Assembly: GCF_000463115.2 (NCBI RefSeq)
Contig: NZ_AWFX01000045.1
Coordinates: 372,001-436,000 of the forward strand
Direction of reading: 5' to 3'
Origin: Franconibacter helveticus LMG 23732
GTDB lineage: Bacteria > Pseudomonadota > Gammaproteobacteria > Enterobacterales > Enterobacteriaceae
Length of the DNA: 64,000 nt
Below are positions 1 through 12,789 of the stretch, piece by piece. A program made the position numbers and the translations under genes. Under the pieces are notes generated by a model. It did not search any database, had not been told where the DNA came from, and was given only the letters and a program-made list of their open reading frames with translations. Position 1 is the first letter of the stretch. Each line of letters begins with the position of its first letter.

Positions 1-627
1 GCAGTCAGCCTGTAATTCCATGCGCACAGAAAGATGGTTAACTTCGGTCTGTGAGGCGTTCTGCTGCATTTGACGAACCTTCGGCTCAATGCCCAGCAGT
101 TTCTGCACATGGTGGCCCACTTCATGAGCGATAACGTAACCCTGCGCGAAATCGCCGTCAGCGCCGAGCTTGTTTTTCATTTCGTCATAGAAAGAGAGAT
201 CGATATAGACCGTGCTGTCCGCCGGGCAGTAGAACGGCCCCATCACAGACTGGCCCGTGCCGCAGCCGGTGCGCGTGGCGCCGCGATACATCACCAGTTT
301 AGGTTGCTGATAGCTGTGGCCCATCTGCTCAAACAGTTGCCCCCAGGTATCTTCGGTGGTGGCAAGGATAACGGAGGTAAACTTCGCTGCTTCGTCTTCA
401 TCCGGGCTGATAGAGCGGGTCTGGGTTTGTTGCGTCAACGGCTGGCCGCCGGTAATCAGCGAGGTGAGATCCACGCCGTAATACCCTGCCACCACAACGA
501 TAACCAGCAGGACGATGCCGCCTTTGCCGCCCGGCAAGCGGAACCCGCCGCCGCCCATCATCGGACCGCCGGACTGTCTTCTTCTGTCTTCTACATTGTC
601 GCTTTCGCGACGCCCCTGCCAACGCAT
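1..627 (-). CDS. ypfJ: YpfJ-type neutral zinc metallopeptidase, C-terminal part outside the window
   Basis: The N-terminal 209 codons are present and the frame is open to the window edge; family members are about 287 residues, so roughly the last quarter is missing. The protein opens with a short charged, glycine-rich cytoplasmic segment, then one hydrophobic membrane segment around residues 37-55, then the periplasmic peptidase domain. A zinc-binding HEVGHH motif lies at residues 168-173, and the ATG follows a good AAGGAG ribosome site. In E. coli the orthologue also lies beside purC. Its substrate is not established, so only the membrane-anchored metalloprotease role is inferred here. Confidence 0.93.
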   Translation of the reverse strand, partial: MRWQGRRESDNVEDRRRQSGGPMMGGGGFRLPGGKGGIVLLVIVVVAGYYGVDLTSLITGGQPLTQQTQTRSISPDEDEAAKFTSVILATTEDTWGQLFEQMGHSYQQPKLVMYRGATRTGCGTGQSVMGPFYCPADSTVYIDLSFYDEMKNKLGADGDFAQGYVIAHEVGHHVQKLLGIEPKVRQMQQNASQTEVNHLSVRMELQADC

Positions 628-710
628 AGCGTTCTCCTTGCTGCTAATTAAGTAATAAGGAGATCGTAGGTGGTTAATGAGAGGATTACCATAAGAAAGC
701 GGGTACAGCA

Positions 711-740
711 TGCCGGGAGAAGATACGTTGACTCCCGGCA
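711..740 (-). terminator. Hairpin between purC and ypfJ
   Basis: A perfect 9-bp inverted repeat (TGCCGGGAG ... CTCCCGGCA) with a 12-base loop lies just downstream of the purC stop. No T-run follows on the minus strand, so it is a weak intrinsic terminator or an RNA-stabilising stem rather than a classic terminator. Confidence 0.4.
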
Positions 741-761
741 GAGAGGAAAACGATTGCCAGC

Positions 762-1475
762 TTAGTCCAGGTTAACGCCCAGACGACGTGCGACTTCTTC
801 GTAAGCTTCGATAAGCCCGCCCAGGCTCTGGCGGAAGCGGTCTTTGTCCATCTTGTCCATCGTCTCTTTGTCCCACAGACGGGCGCCATCGGGTGAAAAC
901 TCATCGCCCAGCACCACTTCGCCTTTATAAAGCCCGAACTCCAGCTTGAAGTCGACGAGAATGAGGCCCGCGTCGTCAAACAGCTTTTTCAGCACGTCAT
1001 TGGCTTTGTAAGTGAGTTCTTTCATGCGCGCCAGATTTTCTTTGCTCACCCAGCCGAAAGTTTCGCAGTAAGACTCGTTTACCATCGGGTCGTGCATGGC
1101 GTCGTTTTTTAAGAAAAGATCGAACAGCGGCGGCGTGAGCTCGATACCTTCTTCAATACCCAGACGCTTAACCAGCGAACCCGCGGCGCGGTTACGGATA
1201 ACACATTCGACCGGCACCATTTCCAGCTTCTTCACCAGCGATTCGGTATCGGAGAGCAGGCGCTCCATCTGCGTTGGAATACCCGCATCGGCAAGCTTCG
1301 TCATGATGAAGTGGTTAAACTTGTTATTCACCATGCCTTTGCGGTCAAACTGTTCAATACGCGCGCCGTCTCCTGCTGACGTATCATTGCGGAATTCGAG
1401 CACCAACAGATCCGGATTTTCCGTGCTGTATACGGTTTTCGCCTTGCCACGATACAACTCAGCTTGCTTCTGCAT
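762..1475 (-). CDS. purC: Phosphoribosylaminoimidazole-succinocarboxamide synthase (SAICAR synthetase)
   Basis: PurC joins CAIR and aspartate with ATP to make SAICAR in de novo purine synthesis. The 237-residue product matches the E. coli length exactly. The start at [11 protein letters not shown] was chosen over a longer in-frame reading because it fits the family N-terminus and has an upstream GGAG. Both SAICAR synthetase signatures are visible ([13 protein letters not shown] and LVDFKLEFG). A PurR operator 74 bases upstream of the start indicates purine repression. It is transcribed alone, separated from bamC by a terminator. Confidence 0.98.
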   Translation of the reverse strand: MQKQAELYRGKAKTVYSTENPDLLVLEFRNDTSAGDGARIEQFDRKGMVNNKFNHFIMTKLADAGIPTQMERLLSDTESLVKKLEMVPVECVIRNRAAGSLVKRLGIEEGIELTPPLFDLFLKNDAMHDPMVNESYCETFGWVSKENLARMKELTYKANDVLKKLFDDAGLILVDFKLEFGLYKGEVVLGDEFSPDGARLWDKETMDKMDKDRFRQSLGGLIEAYEEVARRLGVNLD

Positions 1476-1548
1476 CTTTATTACTCCAGGTATGGTTGGC
1501 CGTTCGGCGGCCTGATGATTTAACACAAAAAGGGTTGCTGCCAATTCT

Positions 1549-1564
1549 ACGCACACGTTTGCGT
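1549..1564. promoter_or_regulatory. PurR operator of purC
   Basis: On the minus strand this reads ACGCAAACGTGTGCGT, a 16-bp near-palindrome matching the PurR box consensus. It sits in the purC promoter region between purC and the bamC terminator, so hypoxanthine- or guanine-bound PurR is expected to repress purC. Confidence 0.9.
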
Positions 1565-1572
1565 AGAGGGAA

Positions 1573-1600
1573 TAAAAAAGGGCCGGAATCTTCCGGCCCT
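1573..1600 (-). terminator. Intrinsic terminator of the dapA-bamC operon
   Basis: A perfect GC-rich stem (AGGGCCGGAA / TTCCGGCCCT) lies four bases after the bamC stop and is followed on the minus strand by a run of T residues, the classic Rho-independent form. Confidence 0.9.
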
Positions 1601-1604
1601 GCGA

Positions 1605-2639
1605 TTATTTGCTGAATGCGGCCTGGAATACGGCCACCAGCGCATCGTTTTGCGCCTGCGTCAGCGTATGTCCTTTAGGGTCGATAAATTGCAGACTGCT
1701 GCGGTTATCCAGATCGCCTACCTGCAATTTGTAGTCGCCCCCCGGCAGACCCGGATCGCGCGCGCCCAGCTCTTGCCAGTCGCTGTCAGACAGCGGTTTA
1801 TAAGTCACCGCCAGGCTGCCTTGCGAGCGGGTAGAATCTGTGACCTTCATGCCTGCTTTTTCAAGCGTGGCCGGCAAACGGTTCCAGACGACGTTAAACG
1901 GCGCGCGTACAACCAGCACCGGCAGGCCGACATCATCCGCGCCGCTCTGCACATCGATTTGCGAAGCGTTGCGGTTTTCAGCCGCGTTCTGGCTCGTCGT
2001 CAGGTTTTTATCAAGGCCTGCTGAGATAGCGTTCAGCATTTGCGCGCTATAGCGCTGCATGGATGCCGCATCGCCTGCCGGTTTACCGCCCTGCTCCAGG
2101 TTAAGCAGTTTTACCACCAGCGCCTGCTGGTAGCCCTGCGGCTGCACGGTGATTTGATAGCGCCCGCGGTATTGTTCATCTTCGTCCGCGCGGTTCCACT
2201 GCACCCAGTCGGTGGTCAGCGTCTGACCGGCATCATCACGTTTGGTGATGGCGTAGTTATTCGCCTGCACCACGCTGACAACCTGCGGCCAGAGCGAACC
2301 GCTACGACCGCTTTCCAGCAGCAGCGTGGAAGTGTCGCCGGTAAATTGGGTGCGACCGCCGTTTACCAGCGCCAGCGGCTGAGCGGGCGGACGAATGTCC
2401 AGCGCTTTGCCGACCGGACCGCTGCCGTTGGTCACGGGGATGTTATAGTCGCCGTTCTGTACCGGTAAAATCATACCGGCCGGGGCGTGCAGTTCCGCCA
2501 GCGGCGCTGCGTCCAGATAGGACTCGTCGCCGCTTACCTGACGCTTATAACGTGAATCGGAACTACAGGCGGCAAGCAGCATCACCAGTGAAACGGTAAC
2601 CGCTTTCGCCACACGCGACTTCTGTACTGAGTAAGCCAT
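1605..2639 (-). CDS. bamC: Outer-membrane assembly lipoprotein BamC
   Basis: BamC is a lipoprotein of the BAM complex that inserts beta-barrel proteins into the outer membrane. The 344-residue product has a lipoprotein signal peptide ending LLAAC, with Cys25 as the lipidated residue. Ser follows the Cys, consistent with outer-membrane sorting. The unstructured N-terminal part and two helix-grip domains follow as in E. coli. The ATG (MAYSVQKS) is used; an adjacent upstream TTG adds only one residue and is disregarded. It follows dapA by 16 bases, the usual dapA-bamC operon. Confidence 0.97.
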   Translation of the reverse strand: MAYSVQKSRVAKAVTVSLVMLLAACSSDSRYKRQVSGDESYLDAAPLAELHAPAGMILPVQNGDYNIPVTNGSGPVGKALDIRPPAQPLALVNGGRTQFTGDTSTLLLESGRSGSLWPQVVSVVQANNYAITKRDDAGQTLTTDWVQWNRADEDEQYRGRYQITVQPQGYQQALVVKLLNLEQGGKPAGDAASMQRYSAQMLNAISAGLDKNLTTSQNAAENRNASQIDVQSGADDVGLPVLVVRAPFNVVWNRLPATLEKAGMKVTDSTRSQGSLAVTYKPLSDSDWQELGARDPGLPGGDYKLQVGDLDNRSSLQFIDPKGHTLTQAQNDALVAVFQAAFSK

Positions 2640-2655
2640 CAAATCTCCCTAAACT

Positions 2656-3534
2656 TTACAGCAAACCGGCGTGCTTAAGCGCCTGGCTGACAGCTTCACG
2701 ACCTGCGTCAGTGATAGGCGTCATCGGCAGGCGCAGCGTATCGGTCGCCACAAGTCCCAACTCCTTACAGGCCCATTTCACCGGGATCGGATTGGGTTCG
2801 ACAAATAATTTATAGTGCAGCGGCATCAGGCGCTGGTTAATACGATGCGCCTCGTTAAACTGCCCCTGAGCGGCAAGCTTGCAGACTTCCGCCATTTCAC
2901 GCGCCGCCACGTTCGAGGTAACGGAAATAACGCCGTGCCCGCCGAGCTGCATGAAGTCCAGCGCGCTGGCGTCGTCGCCGCTCAGCAGGATGAAGTCATC
3001 TGCAACCAGCTCTTTGATCTGGTTAACGCGCGTTAAGTTCCCTGTCGCTTCTTTAATACCGACAATATTTTTCACCTTCGACAGGCGGCCCACGGTTTCC
3101 GGCAGCATGTCGCAGCCGGTACGAGACGGTACATTGTAGAGGATTTGCGGCAGATCGGTATGTTCGGCGATAGCTTTAAAATGCTGAAACAGCCCTTCCT
3201 GGGTCGGACGGTTATAGTACGGCGTGACCGTCAGGCAGCCCGCTATGCCGCTGTCATTAAAGCGCTGGGTAAGGCTGATGGCTTCGGAAGTGGCGTTCGC
3301 GCCCGTACCGGCAATCACCGGAATACGTCCGTCCGCCAGTTCAAGCGTCATCATCACTACGTCGCCATGCTCATCATGGCTTAGCGTTGCGGATTCACCG
3401 GTAGTCCCTACCGAAACGATCGCCGAGGTTCCGCTGGCGACATGGTAATCAATCAGTTTTTTCAGGCTCGACCGGCAGACATTACCTTTGTCATCCATCG
3501 GTGTGATAAGCGCGACAATACTTCCCGTGAACAT
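2656..3534 (-). CDS. dapA: 4-hydroxy-tetrahydrodipicolinate synthase
   Basis: DapA condenses pyruvate with aspartate semialdehyde, the first committed step to diaminopimelate and lysine. The product is 292 residues, identical to the E. coli length when started at [12 protein letters not shown]. Key residues fall at the expected positions: Thr44 and Thr45, Tyr133, Arg138 and the Schiff-base Lys161 within VGIKEATGN. It is the first gene of the dapA-bamC operon and diverges from gcvR across a 146-bp promoter region. Confidence 0.98.
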   Translation of the reverse strand: MFTGSIVALITPMDDKGNVCRSSLKKLIDYHVASGTSAIVSVGTTGESATLSHDEHGDVVMMTLELADGRIPVIAGTGANATSEAISLTQRFNDSGIAGCLTVTPYYNRPTQEGLFQHFKAIAEHTDLPQILYNVPSRTGCDMLPETVGRLSKVKNIVGIKEATGNLTRVNQIKELVADDFILLSGDDASALDFMQLGGHGVISVTSNVAAREMAEVCKLAAQGQFNEAHRINQRLMPLHYKLFVEPNPIPVKWACKELGLVATDTLRLPMTPITDAGREAVSQALKHAGLL

Positions 3535-3680
3535 TGGCCATCCTCTCCACAAACAAGTGTCACAATGGTACGTTTGGAGTTGCAATAAAAGCAAGCGGCC
3601 AGGCCGGGCTACGCGGTTGTACGGCGGTTTTTTTTATGCTTTCCTAGAGTTTACTTCACGGCTTCACAGGAATAACCCGT

Positions 3681-4250
3681 TTGGAACCCTCATCACACCA
3701 TTATCTGGTCATCACGGCGCTGGGCGCGGACCGTCCTGGTATCGTTAATACCATCACTCGTCACGTCAGCAGCTGCGGCTGTAATATTGAAGACAGCCGG
3801 CTGGCGATGTTGGGTGAAGAATTCACTTTTATTATGCTGCTTTCCGGCAGCTGGAACGCCATCACGCTGATTGAATCCACGCTTCCGCTCAAAGGCGCGG
3901 AACTTGAGCTGCTCATTGTGATGAAGCGCACCGCCGCGCAGGCCCGCGCGCCAATGCCCGCTTCCGTCTGGGTACAGGTAGAAGTGGCGGATTCGCCGCA
4001 CCTGATCGAACGCTTTACGGCGCTGTTCGACGCGCACAATATGAATATTGCCGAACTGGTGTCGCGCACGCAGCCCGCCGTGGAGAATAAAGCCGCGCAG
4101 CTCTATATTCAGATAACCGCGCACAGCCCGGCTTCTCAGGATGCGACAATTATCGAACAAGCCTTTCGCGATCTATGTACAGAATTAAATGCGCAAGGCA
4201 CTATTAGTGTGGTGAATTACCCACAGCAAGATGAACAGGATGGAGTGTAG
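3681..4250 (+). CDS. gcvR: Glycine cleavage system transcriptional repressor GcvR
   Basis: GcvR is a two-ACT-domain protein that binds glycine and antagonises GcvA at the gcvTHP operon. Two ACT-like modules are visible, around residues 8-80 and 93-180, with the HYLVITALGADRPGIV opening typical of the family. Translation is assigned to a TTG codon preceded by AGGA at 9-base spacing; no ATG is available nearby and this start gives 189 residues against 190 in E. coli. The stop lies two bases before the bcp ATG, so the two genes are translationally close. Confidence 0.95.
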   Translation: MEPSSHHYLVITALGADRPGIVNTITRHVSSCGCNIEDSRLAMLGEEFTFIMLLSGSWNAITLIESTLPLKGAELELLIVMKRTAAQARAPMPASVWVQVEVADSPHLIERFTALFDAHNMNIAELVSRTQPAVENKAAQLYIQITAHSPASQDATIIEQAFRDLCTELNAQGTISVVNYPQQDEQDGV

Positions 4251-4252
4251 TG

Positions 4253-4723
4253 ATGAATCCACTGAAAGCCGGTGATATCGCACCGAAATTTAGCTTGCCC
4301 GATCAGGACGGTGAACAAGTAAATTTGGCCGACTTCCAGGGACAGCGTGTACTGGTCTATTTTTATCCGAAAGCCATGACGCCGGGTTGCACCGTGCAGG
4401 CTTGCGGTCTGCGCGACAACATGGATGAGTTGAAAAAGGCGGGCGTTGAGGTCTTAGGCATCAGCACCGACAAACCCGAAAAGCTCTCCCGTTTCGCGGA
4501 AAAAGAGCTGCTGAACTTCACCCTGCTTTCCGATGAAGATCATCAGGTCTGTGAAGCCTTCGGCGTCTGGGGAGAAAAGTCCTTTATGGGCAAAACCTAT
4601 GACGGCATTCATCGCATCAGCTTCCTCATTAACGCTAACGGCGAAGTGGAAAAAGTGTTCGATGATTTCAAAACCAGCAACCACCATGACGTGGTGATGA
4701 ACTGGCTAAAAGCAAGCGCGTGA
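4253..4723 (+). CDS. bcp: Thioredoxin-dependent thiol peroxidase (BCP/PrxQ peroxiredoxin)
   Basis: Bcp reduces hydrogen peroxide and alkyl hydroperoxides using thioredoxin. The product is 156 residues as in E. coli. The peroxidatic Cys46 sits in PGCTVQAC and the resolving Cys51 five residues later, the atypical 2-Cys pattern. The ATG was preferred to an overlapping GTG one codon upstream. The ribosome site lies inside the end of gcvR, so co-translation is likely. A bidirectional terminator follows. Confidence 0.97.
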   Translation: MNPLKAGDIAPKFSLPDQDGEQVNLADFQGQRVLVYFYPKAMTPGCTVQACGLRDNMDELKKAGVEVLGISTDKPEKLSRFAEKELLNFTLLSDEDHQVCEAFGVWGEKSFMGKTYDGIHRISFLINANGEVEKVFDDFKTSNHHDVVMNWLKASA

Positions 4724-4733
4724 ATATCTTCAT

Positions 4734-4763
4734 AAAAAAGCCGACCTGAGGTCGGCTTTTTTT
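4734..4763. terminator. Bidirectional terminator between bcp and perM
   Basis: An AAAGCCGACC / GGTCGGCTTT stem with a 3-base loop is flanked by A-run and T-run, so it works in both directions for two convergent genes; it touches the perM stop codon. Confidence 0.92.
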
Positions 4764-5826
4764 ATTTCTCTTCCAGCGCCATGTCATCCGGCCAGGCGTG
4801 CACCACCGCCTTAATTAGCGTCGCCAGAGGAATCGCGAAGAAAACGCCCCAGAACCCCCACAGGCCGCCGAAGATAACCACCGAGAGAATAATCACCAGC
4901 GGGTGAAGGTTAACCGCCTCGGAGAAAAGCACCGGCACCAGCAAATTGCCGTCAAGCCCCTGAATTATCAGGTAAACTGCGAAGCAGCTCCAGAATTCAG
5001 GGCCAGCGCCGAACTGAAAGAGCGCCACGCAGATAACCGGGATGGTCACCACAAACGCCCCGATATAAGGGATCAGCACGGAAATCCCTACCAGCACCGC
5101 CAGCAGCAGCGAATAATTCAGGCCGAAAATAAGAAAGCCAATCCAGGTGGCGATGCCAACAACGATCATCTCCAGCACTTTGCCGCGTATATAGTTGGTA
5201 ATTTGCTGGTTCATCTCGACCCATACCTGCCCGGCAAGGCCGCGATTGCGCGGCAGCACGCGGCGCACCGCGTTAAGCATTTGCTCTTTATCTTTGAGCA
5301 GGAAGAACACCATCAGCGGCACTAACACCAGATAGATGGCGAGGGTCAGCAACCCAACCAGCGAAGCGAGGGAATATTTCACGACCGAATCGCCGAGCAC
5401 GGACATCCGGGCGCGCAGGTTTTCAGCCATCGCGTCGATAATGCCCGCATCCGTCAGCGCCGGGTAGCGTCTTGGCAACGTGGCGGCGAAATCAGCAAGC
5501 TTGTTGAACATGCCGGGCATATCACGTATCAGGTAGATGCCCTGCTGCCAGGCGACAGGCGCCACCACAAAAGCCATCACCAGCACAACGCCGACAAAAA
5601 GCACCAGCACCAGCGTCGCGGCCAGCCGACGCGAACAGCCTATGCGCTCAAGACGCACGGTCGGCCACTCCAGTAAGTAAGCGAACACAATCGCCACCAG
5701 CAACGGCGCCAGCAGGCCATGCAGAAAAAACAGGATGCAAAAACCGGCAACCAGGATAACAAGCAGAGCAATAGCTTCCGGGTCGCTGAAGCGACGGCGG
5801 TACCACTGCGTTAACAACTCAAGCAT
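4762..5826 (-). CDS. perM: AI-2E family transporter, putative permease PerM
   Basis: This is a polytopic inner-membrane protein of the AI-2E/UPF0118 family. The product is 354 residues (353 in E. coli). Several hydrophobic segments surround a central soluble stretch, with the conserved block from LVLVPLMVFFLLKDKE to the end. The start at MLELLTQWYRRRF was chosen to match family length; longer in-frame readings have no support. The E. coli protein was proposed as a permease but its substrate is not settled. It diverges from bepA. Confidence 0.93.
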   Translation of the reverse strand: MLELLTQWYRRRFSDPEAIALLVILVAGFCILFFLHGLLAPLLVAIVFAYLLEWPTVRLERIGCSRRLAATLVLVLFVGVVLVMAFVVAPVAWQQGIYLIRDMPGMFNKLADFAATLPRRYPALTDAGIIDAMAENLRARMSVLGDSVVKYSLASLVGLLTLAIYLVLVPLMVFFLLKDKEQMLNAVRRVLPRNRGLAGQVWVEMNQQITNYIRGKVLEMIVVGIATWIGFLIFGLNYSLLLAVLVGISVLIPYIGAFVVTIPVICVALFQFGAGPEFWSCFAVYLIIQGLDGNLLVPVLFSEAVNLHPLVIILSVVIFGGLWGFWGVFFAIPLATLIKAVVHAWPDDMALEEK

Positions 5827-6052
5827 AGGACTCCTTCCCAGGCGGAGGAATAGCCGAAAGGTGAAGGGCGAATTGTATCGAAATGTCACAAAAAAGACCG
5901 CGATTTTTCGCCCGTTCACAAGACAAGTGTTTACTTGCTGAATATGATTTTCATCGCACAGGATGCAGGCTACACTCGCCGGGCAAGGATTTGCTGAACA
6001 AAAGCAGGCCGGCCCGGTCTTAAAGAGACTTCAGACAAACAGGACAGAGGTT

Positions 6053-7516
6053 ATGTTCAGGCAGTTGAAAACGACCCTGGTTGCAACCCTTATCGGCGCC
6101 ATGCTGGCAGGTCAGGCCCTTCCCGCGTTTGCGGACTCGGGCGATCAACTGCCGGATATGGGGACATCGGCAGGAAGCACGCTCTCCATCGGTCAGGAGA
6201 TGCAGATGGGGGACTATTACGTTCGCCAGCTGCGCGGCAGCGCGCCGCTTATCAATGACCCCCTGCTGGTGCAATATATCAACGGTCTTGGCATGCGGCT
6301 GGTCTCTCATGCCAACTCGGTGAAAACCCCCTTTCACTTCTATTTAATCAATAACGACGAAATTAACGCCTTCGCTTTCTTTGGCGGCAATGTCGTGCTG
6401 CACTCCGCGCTGTTCCGTTATGCCGATAACGAAAGCCAGCTCGCCTCGGTGATGGCGCACGAAATCTCGCACGTGACCCAGCGTCACCTGGCGAGGGCGA
6501 TGGAAGATCAAAAGCGCAGCGCGCCGCTGACATGGGCAGGGGCGCTGGGCTCTATCCTGCTGGCGATGGCGAGCCCGCAAGCGGGAATGGCGGCGCTTAC
6601 CGGCACGCTCGCCGGGACGCAGCAGGGAGTGATTAGCTTTACGCAACAAAACGAGCAGGAAGCGGACCGCATCGGCATTCAGGTGCTGCAACGTTCGGGT
6701 TTTGATCCGCAGGCAATGCCGACCTTCCTTGAAAAATTGCTCGACCAGGCGCGCTACTCAACCCGGCCGCCGGAGATTTTGCTGACGCACCCGCTGCCTG
6801 AAAGCCGTCTCGCTGATGCCCGCAACCGCGCCAACCAGATGCGCCCGGTGGTAACCCAATCTTCAGAAGATTTTTATATGGCGAAAGTGCGTACGCTCGG
6901 CATGTATAACTCCGGGCGTAATCAGCTCACCAGCGATTTGCTGGACACGCTGGCGAAGGGCAACGTGCGCGAGCAGCATGCCGCGCAGTATGGCCGCGCG
7001 CTACAGGCGATGCAGGATAAAAATTTCGCCGAGGCGCGCCGTCAGCTTCAGCCGCTGCTCGCCGCGCAACCGCGCAGCGCCTGGTATCTTGATTTATCTA
7101 CTGATATCGATCTTGGTCAGAACAAAGCGAACGACGCCATTAACCGTCTGCAAAGCGCCCCGGATTTAAAAAATAATCCGGTGTTGCAGCTCAACCTGGC
7201 GAATGCGTATCTGGAAGGCGGACAGCCTGGCGAAGCGGCGAAAATCCTCAATCGTTATACCTTCTCGCACCCGGACGACACTAACGGCTGGGACTTGCTG
7301 GCGCAGGCGCAGGCGAGGCTTGGCAACCGCGACCAGGAGCTGGCGGCGCGTGCCGAAGTGATGGCCCTGCTCGGCAAACTCGACCAGGCAATCAGCCTGC
7401 TCAGTGGCGCCAGTTCGCAGGTTAAGCTCGGCAGCCTTCAGCAGGCGCGCTACGATGCCCGTATCGACCAGTTGCGTCAGATGCAGCAACGCTTCCGCCC
7501 CTACGAAAAAATGTAA
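6053..7516 (+). CDS. bepA: Periplasmic beta-barrel assembly-enhancing protease BepA
   Basis: BepA is an M48 zinc protease and TPR chaperone that helps LptD mature and degrades stalled outer-membrane proteins. The 487-residue product equals the E. coli length, with a signal peptide cleaved after ALPAFA near residue 27. The zinc motif HEISH lies at residues 136-140, the third ligand is in NEQEADR, and the regulatory His lies in [11 protein letters not shown] repeats fill the C-terminal third. yfgD follows after 12 bases, the usual operon. In E. coli the gene is sigma-E dependent; I could not place a clear sigma-E promoter here. Confidence 0.97.
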   Translation: MFRQLKTTLVATLIGAMLAGQALPAFADSGDQLPDMGTSAGSTLSIGQEMQMGDYYVRQLRGSAPLINDPLLVQYINGLGMRLVSHANSVKTPFHFYLINNDEINAFAFFGGNVVLHSALFRYADNESQLASVMAHEISHVTQRHLARAMEDQKRSAPLTWAGALGSILLAMASPQAGMAALTGTLAGTQQGVISFTQQNEQEADRIGIQVLQRSGFDPQAMPTFLEKLLDQARYSTRPPEILLTHPLPESRLADARNRANQMRPVVTQSSEDFYMAKVRTLGMYNSGRNQLTSDLLDTLAKGNVREQHAAQYGRALQAMQDKNFAEARRQLQPLLAAQPRSAWYLDLSTDIDLGQNKANDAINRLQSAPDLKNNPVLQLNLANAYLEGGQPGEAAKILNRYTFSHPDDTNGWDLLAQAQARLGNRDQELAARAEVMALLGKLDQAISLLSGASSQVKLGSLQQARYDARIDQLRQMQQRFRPYEKM

Positions 7517-7528
7517 AAAGGAGACCCC

Positions 7529-7882
7529 ATGTCTCAGGACGTGACGATTTACCACAATCCCCGTTGCTCAAAAAGCCGCGAGACATTAAGCCTGTTGCAA
7601 GAGAATGGCGTGGAGCCGCAGGTGGTGCTTTATCTGGAAACGCCGCCGGATGCGCAAACGCTGAAATCGCTGTTGCAAATGCTCGGCATGAGCAGCCCGC
7701 GTGAACTGATGCGCACGAAAGACGATCTTTATAAAGCGCTTAACCTGGCGGATGAAACCCGCAATGAAGCGTTGATCGCGGCGATGGTTGATAACCCGAA
7801 ACTGATTGAGCGCCCGATTGTGATAAAAAATGGCCAGGCGCGTATTGGCCGCCCGCCGGAAGCTGTGCTGGAAATTCTTTAA
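7529..7882 (+). CDS. yfgD: ArsC/Spx-family protein YfgD
   Basis: The 117-residue product has the arsenate-reductase-like thioredoxin fold, with a redox Cys in YHNPRCSKSR near residue 13 and the C-terminal block RPIVIKNGQARIGRPPE. The family resembles ArsC, but no arsenic genes are near and the E. coli orthologue has no proven arsenate role, so the reductase function is only inferred. The ATG follows an AAGGAG site. It is probably co-transcribed with bepA. Confidence 0.9.
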   Translation: MSQDVTIYHNPRCSKSRETLSLLQENGVEPQVVLYLETPPDAQTLKSLLQMLGMSSPRELMRTKDDLYKALNLADETRNEALIAAMVDNPKLIERPIVIKNGQARIGRPPEAVLEIL

Positions 7883-7893
7883 GCTTCCCTTTG

Positions 7894-7918
7894 TGTAGCG
7901 GGCATCGCGCCCGCTACA
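7894..7918. terminator. Hairpin between convergent yfgD and hda
   Basis: A perfect 10-bp stem (TGTAGCGGGC / GCCCGCTACA) with a 5-base loop overlaps the hda stop. T-runs are missing on both sides, so termination strength is uncertain. Confidence 0.45.
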
Positions 7919-8615
7919 GGTTCAGGATCTCTTTCACAAATGGAATGGTTAGCTTGCGCTGGGCGGTAATCGACGCTCTGTCGAGCTGATCGAGCGTCAT
8001 AAATAGCGTACGCATCTCCCGATCCAACCGCTTGAGCAAAAAACGTCCCACATCTTCCGGTAGCTCAAAGCCGCGTAAACGGGCGCGCAGTTGCAGCGCC
8101 TGTAGCTTGTCGTCATCCGAAAGCGGCTGAAGCTTGTAGATCTGCCCCCAGTCGAGGCGCGAGGCGAGATCCGGCAAATGAAGATTAAGCTGGCGCGGCG
8201 GGCGATCGCCTGTGATCAGCAGCCGGGTATTGCCCGATTCCAGAATACGGTTATAGAGGTTGAAAATCGCCATTTCCCAGGGCTCGTCGCCTGCGATGCA
8301 TTCGATATTGTCGATGCAGACCAGCGAGAGTTGTTCCATCCCTTCCAGCACTTCCGGTACAAACCAGGTGCGTTTATCCAGCGGAACATAACCTACGGCG
8401 TCGCCGCGCTGGGAAAGTTCAGCGCAGGCGGCATGCAGCAGATGGCTGCGCCCGGCTCCTTCTCTGGCCCAGAAATAGATATACCCGCTGTGCTCCTGGC
8501 GCAGCACGTTTTGTAGCGCGGCTAAAAGCGAAGGATTATCACCCGGCCAGAAACTTGCAAAAGTTTCGTCATCGGGCAGCCAGAGCGGCAAAGAGAGCTG
8601 TGCCGGTGTGTTCAG
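7914..8615 (-). CDS. hda: DnaA regulatory inactivator Hda, CTG start
   Basis: Hda is an AAA+ protein that, bound to the DNA-loaded sliding clamp, stimulates ATP hydrolysis by DnaA and so prevents over-initiation. The product is 233 residues when translation begins at a CTG codon. This choice is supported by an AGAGG ribosome site five bases upstream, by the family length, and by the clamp-binding motif QLSLPL at residues 6-11. An internal TTG start would delete most of that motif. A Walker A-like [10 protein letters not shown] and a Walker B-like CIDNIE are visible. E. coli hda is also reported to use CTG. Confidence 0.95.
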   Translation of the reverse strand: MNTPAQLSLPLWLPDDETFASFWPGDNPSLLAALQNVLRQEHSGYIYFWAREGAGRSHLLHAACAELSQRGDAVGYVPLDKRTWFVPEVLEGMEQLSLVCIDNIECIAGDEPWEMAIFNLYNRILESGNTRLLITGDRPPRQLNLHLPDLASRLDWGQIYKLQPLSDDDKLQALQLRARLRGFELPEDVGRFLLKRLDREMRTLFMTLDQLDRASITAQRKLTIPFVKEILNL

Positions 8616-8627
8616 GGGGACCTCTTC
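8613..8627 (-). promoter_or_regulatory. Ribosome site and CTG initiation codon of hda
   Basis: On the minus strand AAGAGG, a 5-base spacer TCCCC and CTG AAC ACA occur in order. No in-frame ATG or GTG lies nearby that would give the right N-terminus. A CTG start normally initiates weakly, which fits a protein needed in low amount. Confidence 0.8.
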
Positions 8628-8680
8628 GAAGGCTTACAGAAAAACGCGCTGAGTTTACCACAGAATCGTTTCGCTGTTGA

Positions 8681-8702
8681 ACCGGGCGGATCGCCGCCCG
8701 GT
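8681..8702 (-). terminator. GC-rich hairpin after uraA
   Basis: ACCGGGCGG and CCGCCCGGT form a perfect 9-bp stem with an ATCG tetraloop, seven bases beyond the uraA stop. No T-run follows, so it may stabilise the uraA 3' end or act only partly as a terminator before hda. Confidence 0.5.
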
Positions 8703-8709
8703 ATCAGGA

Positions 8710-11975
<3,266 letters not shown>

Positions 11976-11976
<1 letters not shown>

Positions 11977-12620
11977 TGAAAAACATCGTGGTGCTTATTT
12001 CCGGTAACGGAAGCAATCTGCAAGCGATTATCGACGCCTGCGGGACAAAGCGGATTAATGGCGCCATTAAAGCGGTGTTCAGCAACAAGGCCGACGCGTT
12101 CGGCCTTGAACGCGCGCGCGAAGCGGGGATCCCCGCTCACGCCCTGACGGCGGCGCAGTTCGCCAGCCGCGAAGCTTTCGATCGTGAATTGATGCAGGAA
12201 ATCGACGCCTACGCGCCGGATCTCGTGGTGCTGGCAGGCTATATGCGTATTTTAAGCCCCGATTTCGTCGCGCATTATCAGGGACGACTGATTAATATTC
12301 ACCCTTCCCTGCTGCCAAAATATCCAGGACTGCACACCCATCGTCAGGTTCTGGAGAACGGCGACGAAGAGCACGGCACGTCGGTGCATTTTGTTACTGA
12401 CGAACTCGACGGCGGGCCGGTCATTTTACAGGCGAAAGTGCCGGTGTTTCCGGGCGACACCGAGGCGGACATTACCGCTCGCGTGCAGCATCAGGAGCAT
12501 GCTATTTATCCGCTGGTGGTTAGCTGGTATGTCGACGGACGCCTGGCGATGCGCGATAACGCCGCCTGGCTGGACGGGCAGCCATTGCCTGCTCAGGGAC
12601 ACGCTGCTGAAGAGGAATAA
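11976..12620 (+). CDS. purN: Phosphoribosylglycinamide formyltransferase 1
   Basis: PurN transfers a formyl group from 10-formyl-tetrahydrofolate to GAR. The 214-residue product has the N-terminal LISGNGSNLQ phosphate loop and the folate-enzyme block INIHPSLLPKYPGLHTH with the catalytic Asn and His; the catalytic Asp is in HFVTDELDGG. The start codon overlaps the purM stop by one base. An intrinsic terminator follows immediately, closing the purMN operon. Confidence 0.98.
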
Positions 12621-12643
12621 AAAGGGCCAAACGGCCCTTTTTT
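12619..12643 (+). terminator. Intrinsic terminator of purMN
   Basis: AAAGGGCC and GGCCCTTT pair around a 4-base loop and run into six T residues, beginning at the purN stop codon. Confidence 0.92.
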
Positions 12644-12789
12644 CAATATGTTCAGCCTATTTGGCAGGCTGCGCGCTTTCTTGTCATACTTCTCTGGCAC
12701 AGTTGGACATTGTGCGGCAATGCTCGCCATAATAGCTGGTGAGACGGATTTGCCACGTCCCGAGTGAATAAACCGGAGTGTGAGTAGTA

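Noticed and set aside
12670-12700. Possible Pho box before ppk
   Set aside because: A TTGTCAT half is followed by CTGGCAC at the wrong spacing, so the match is too weak to report as a site.
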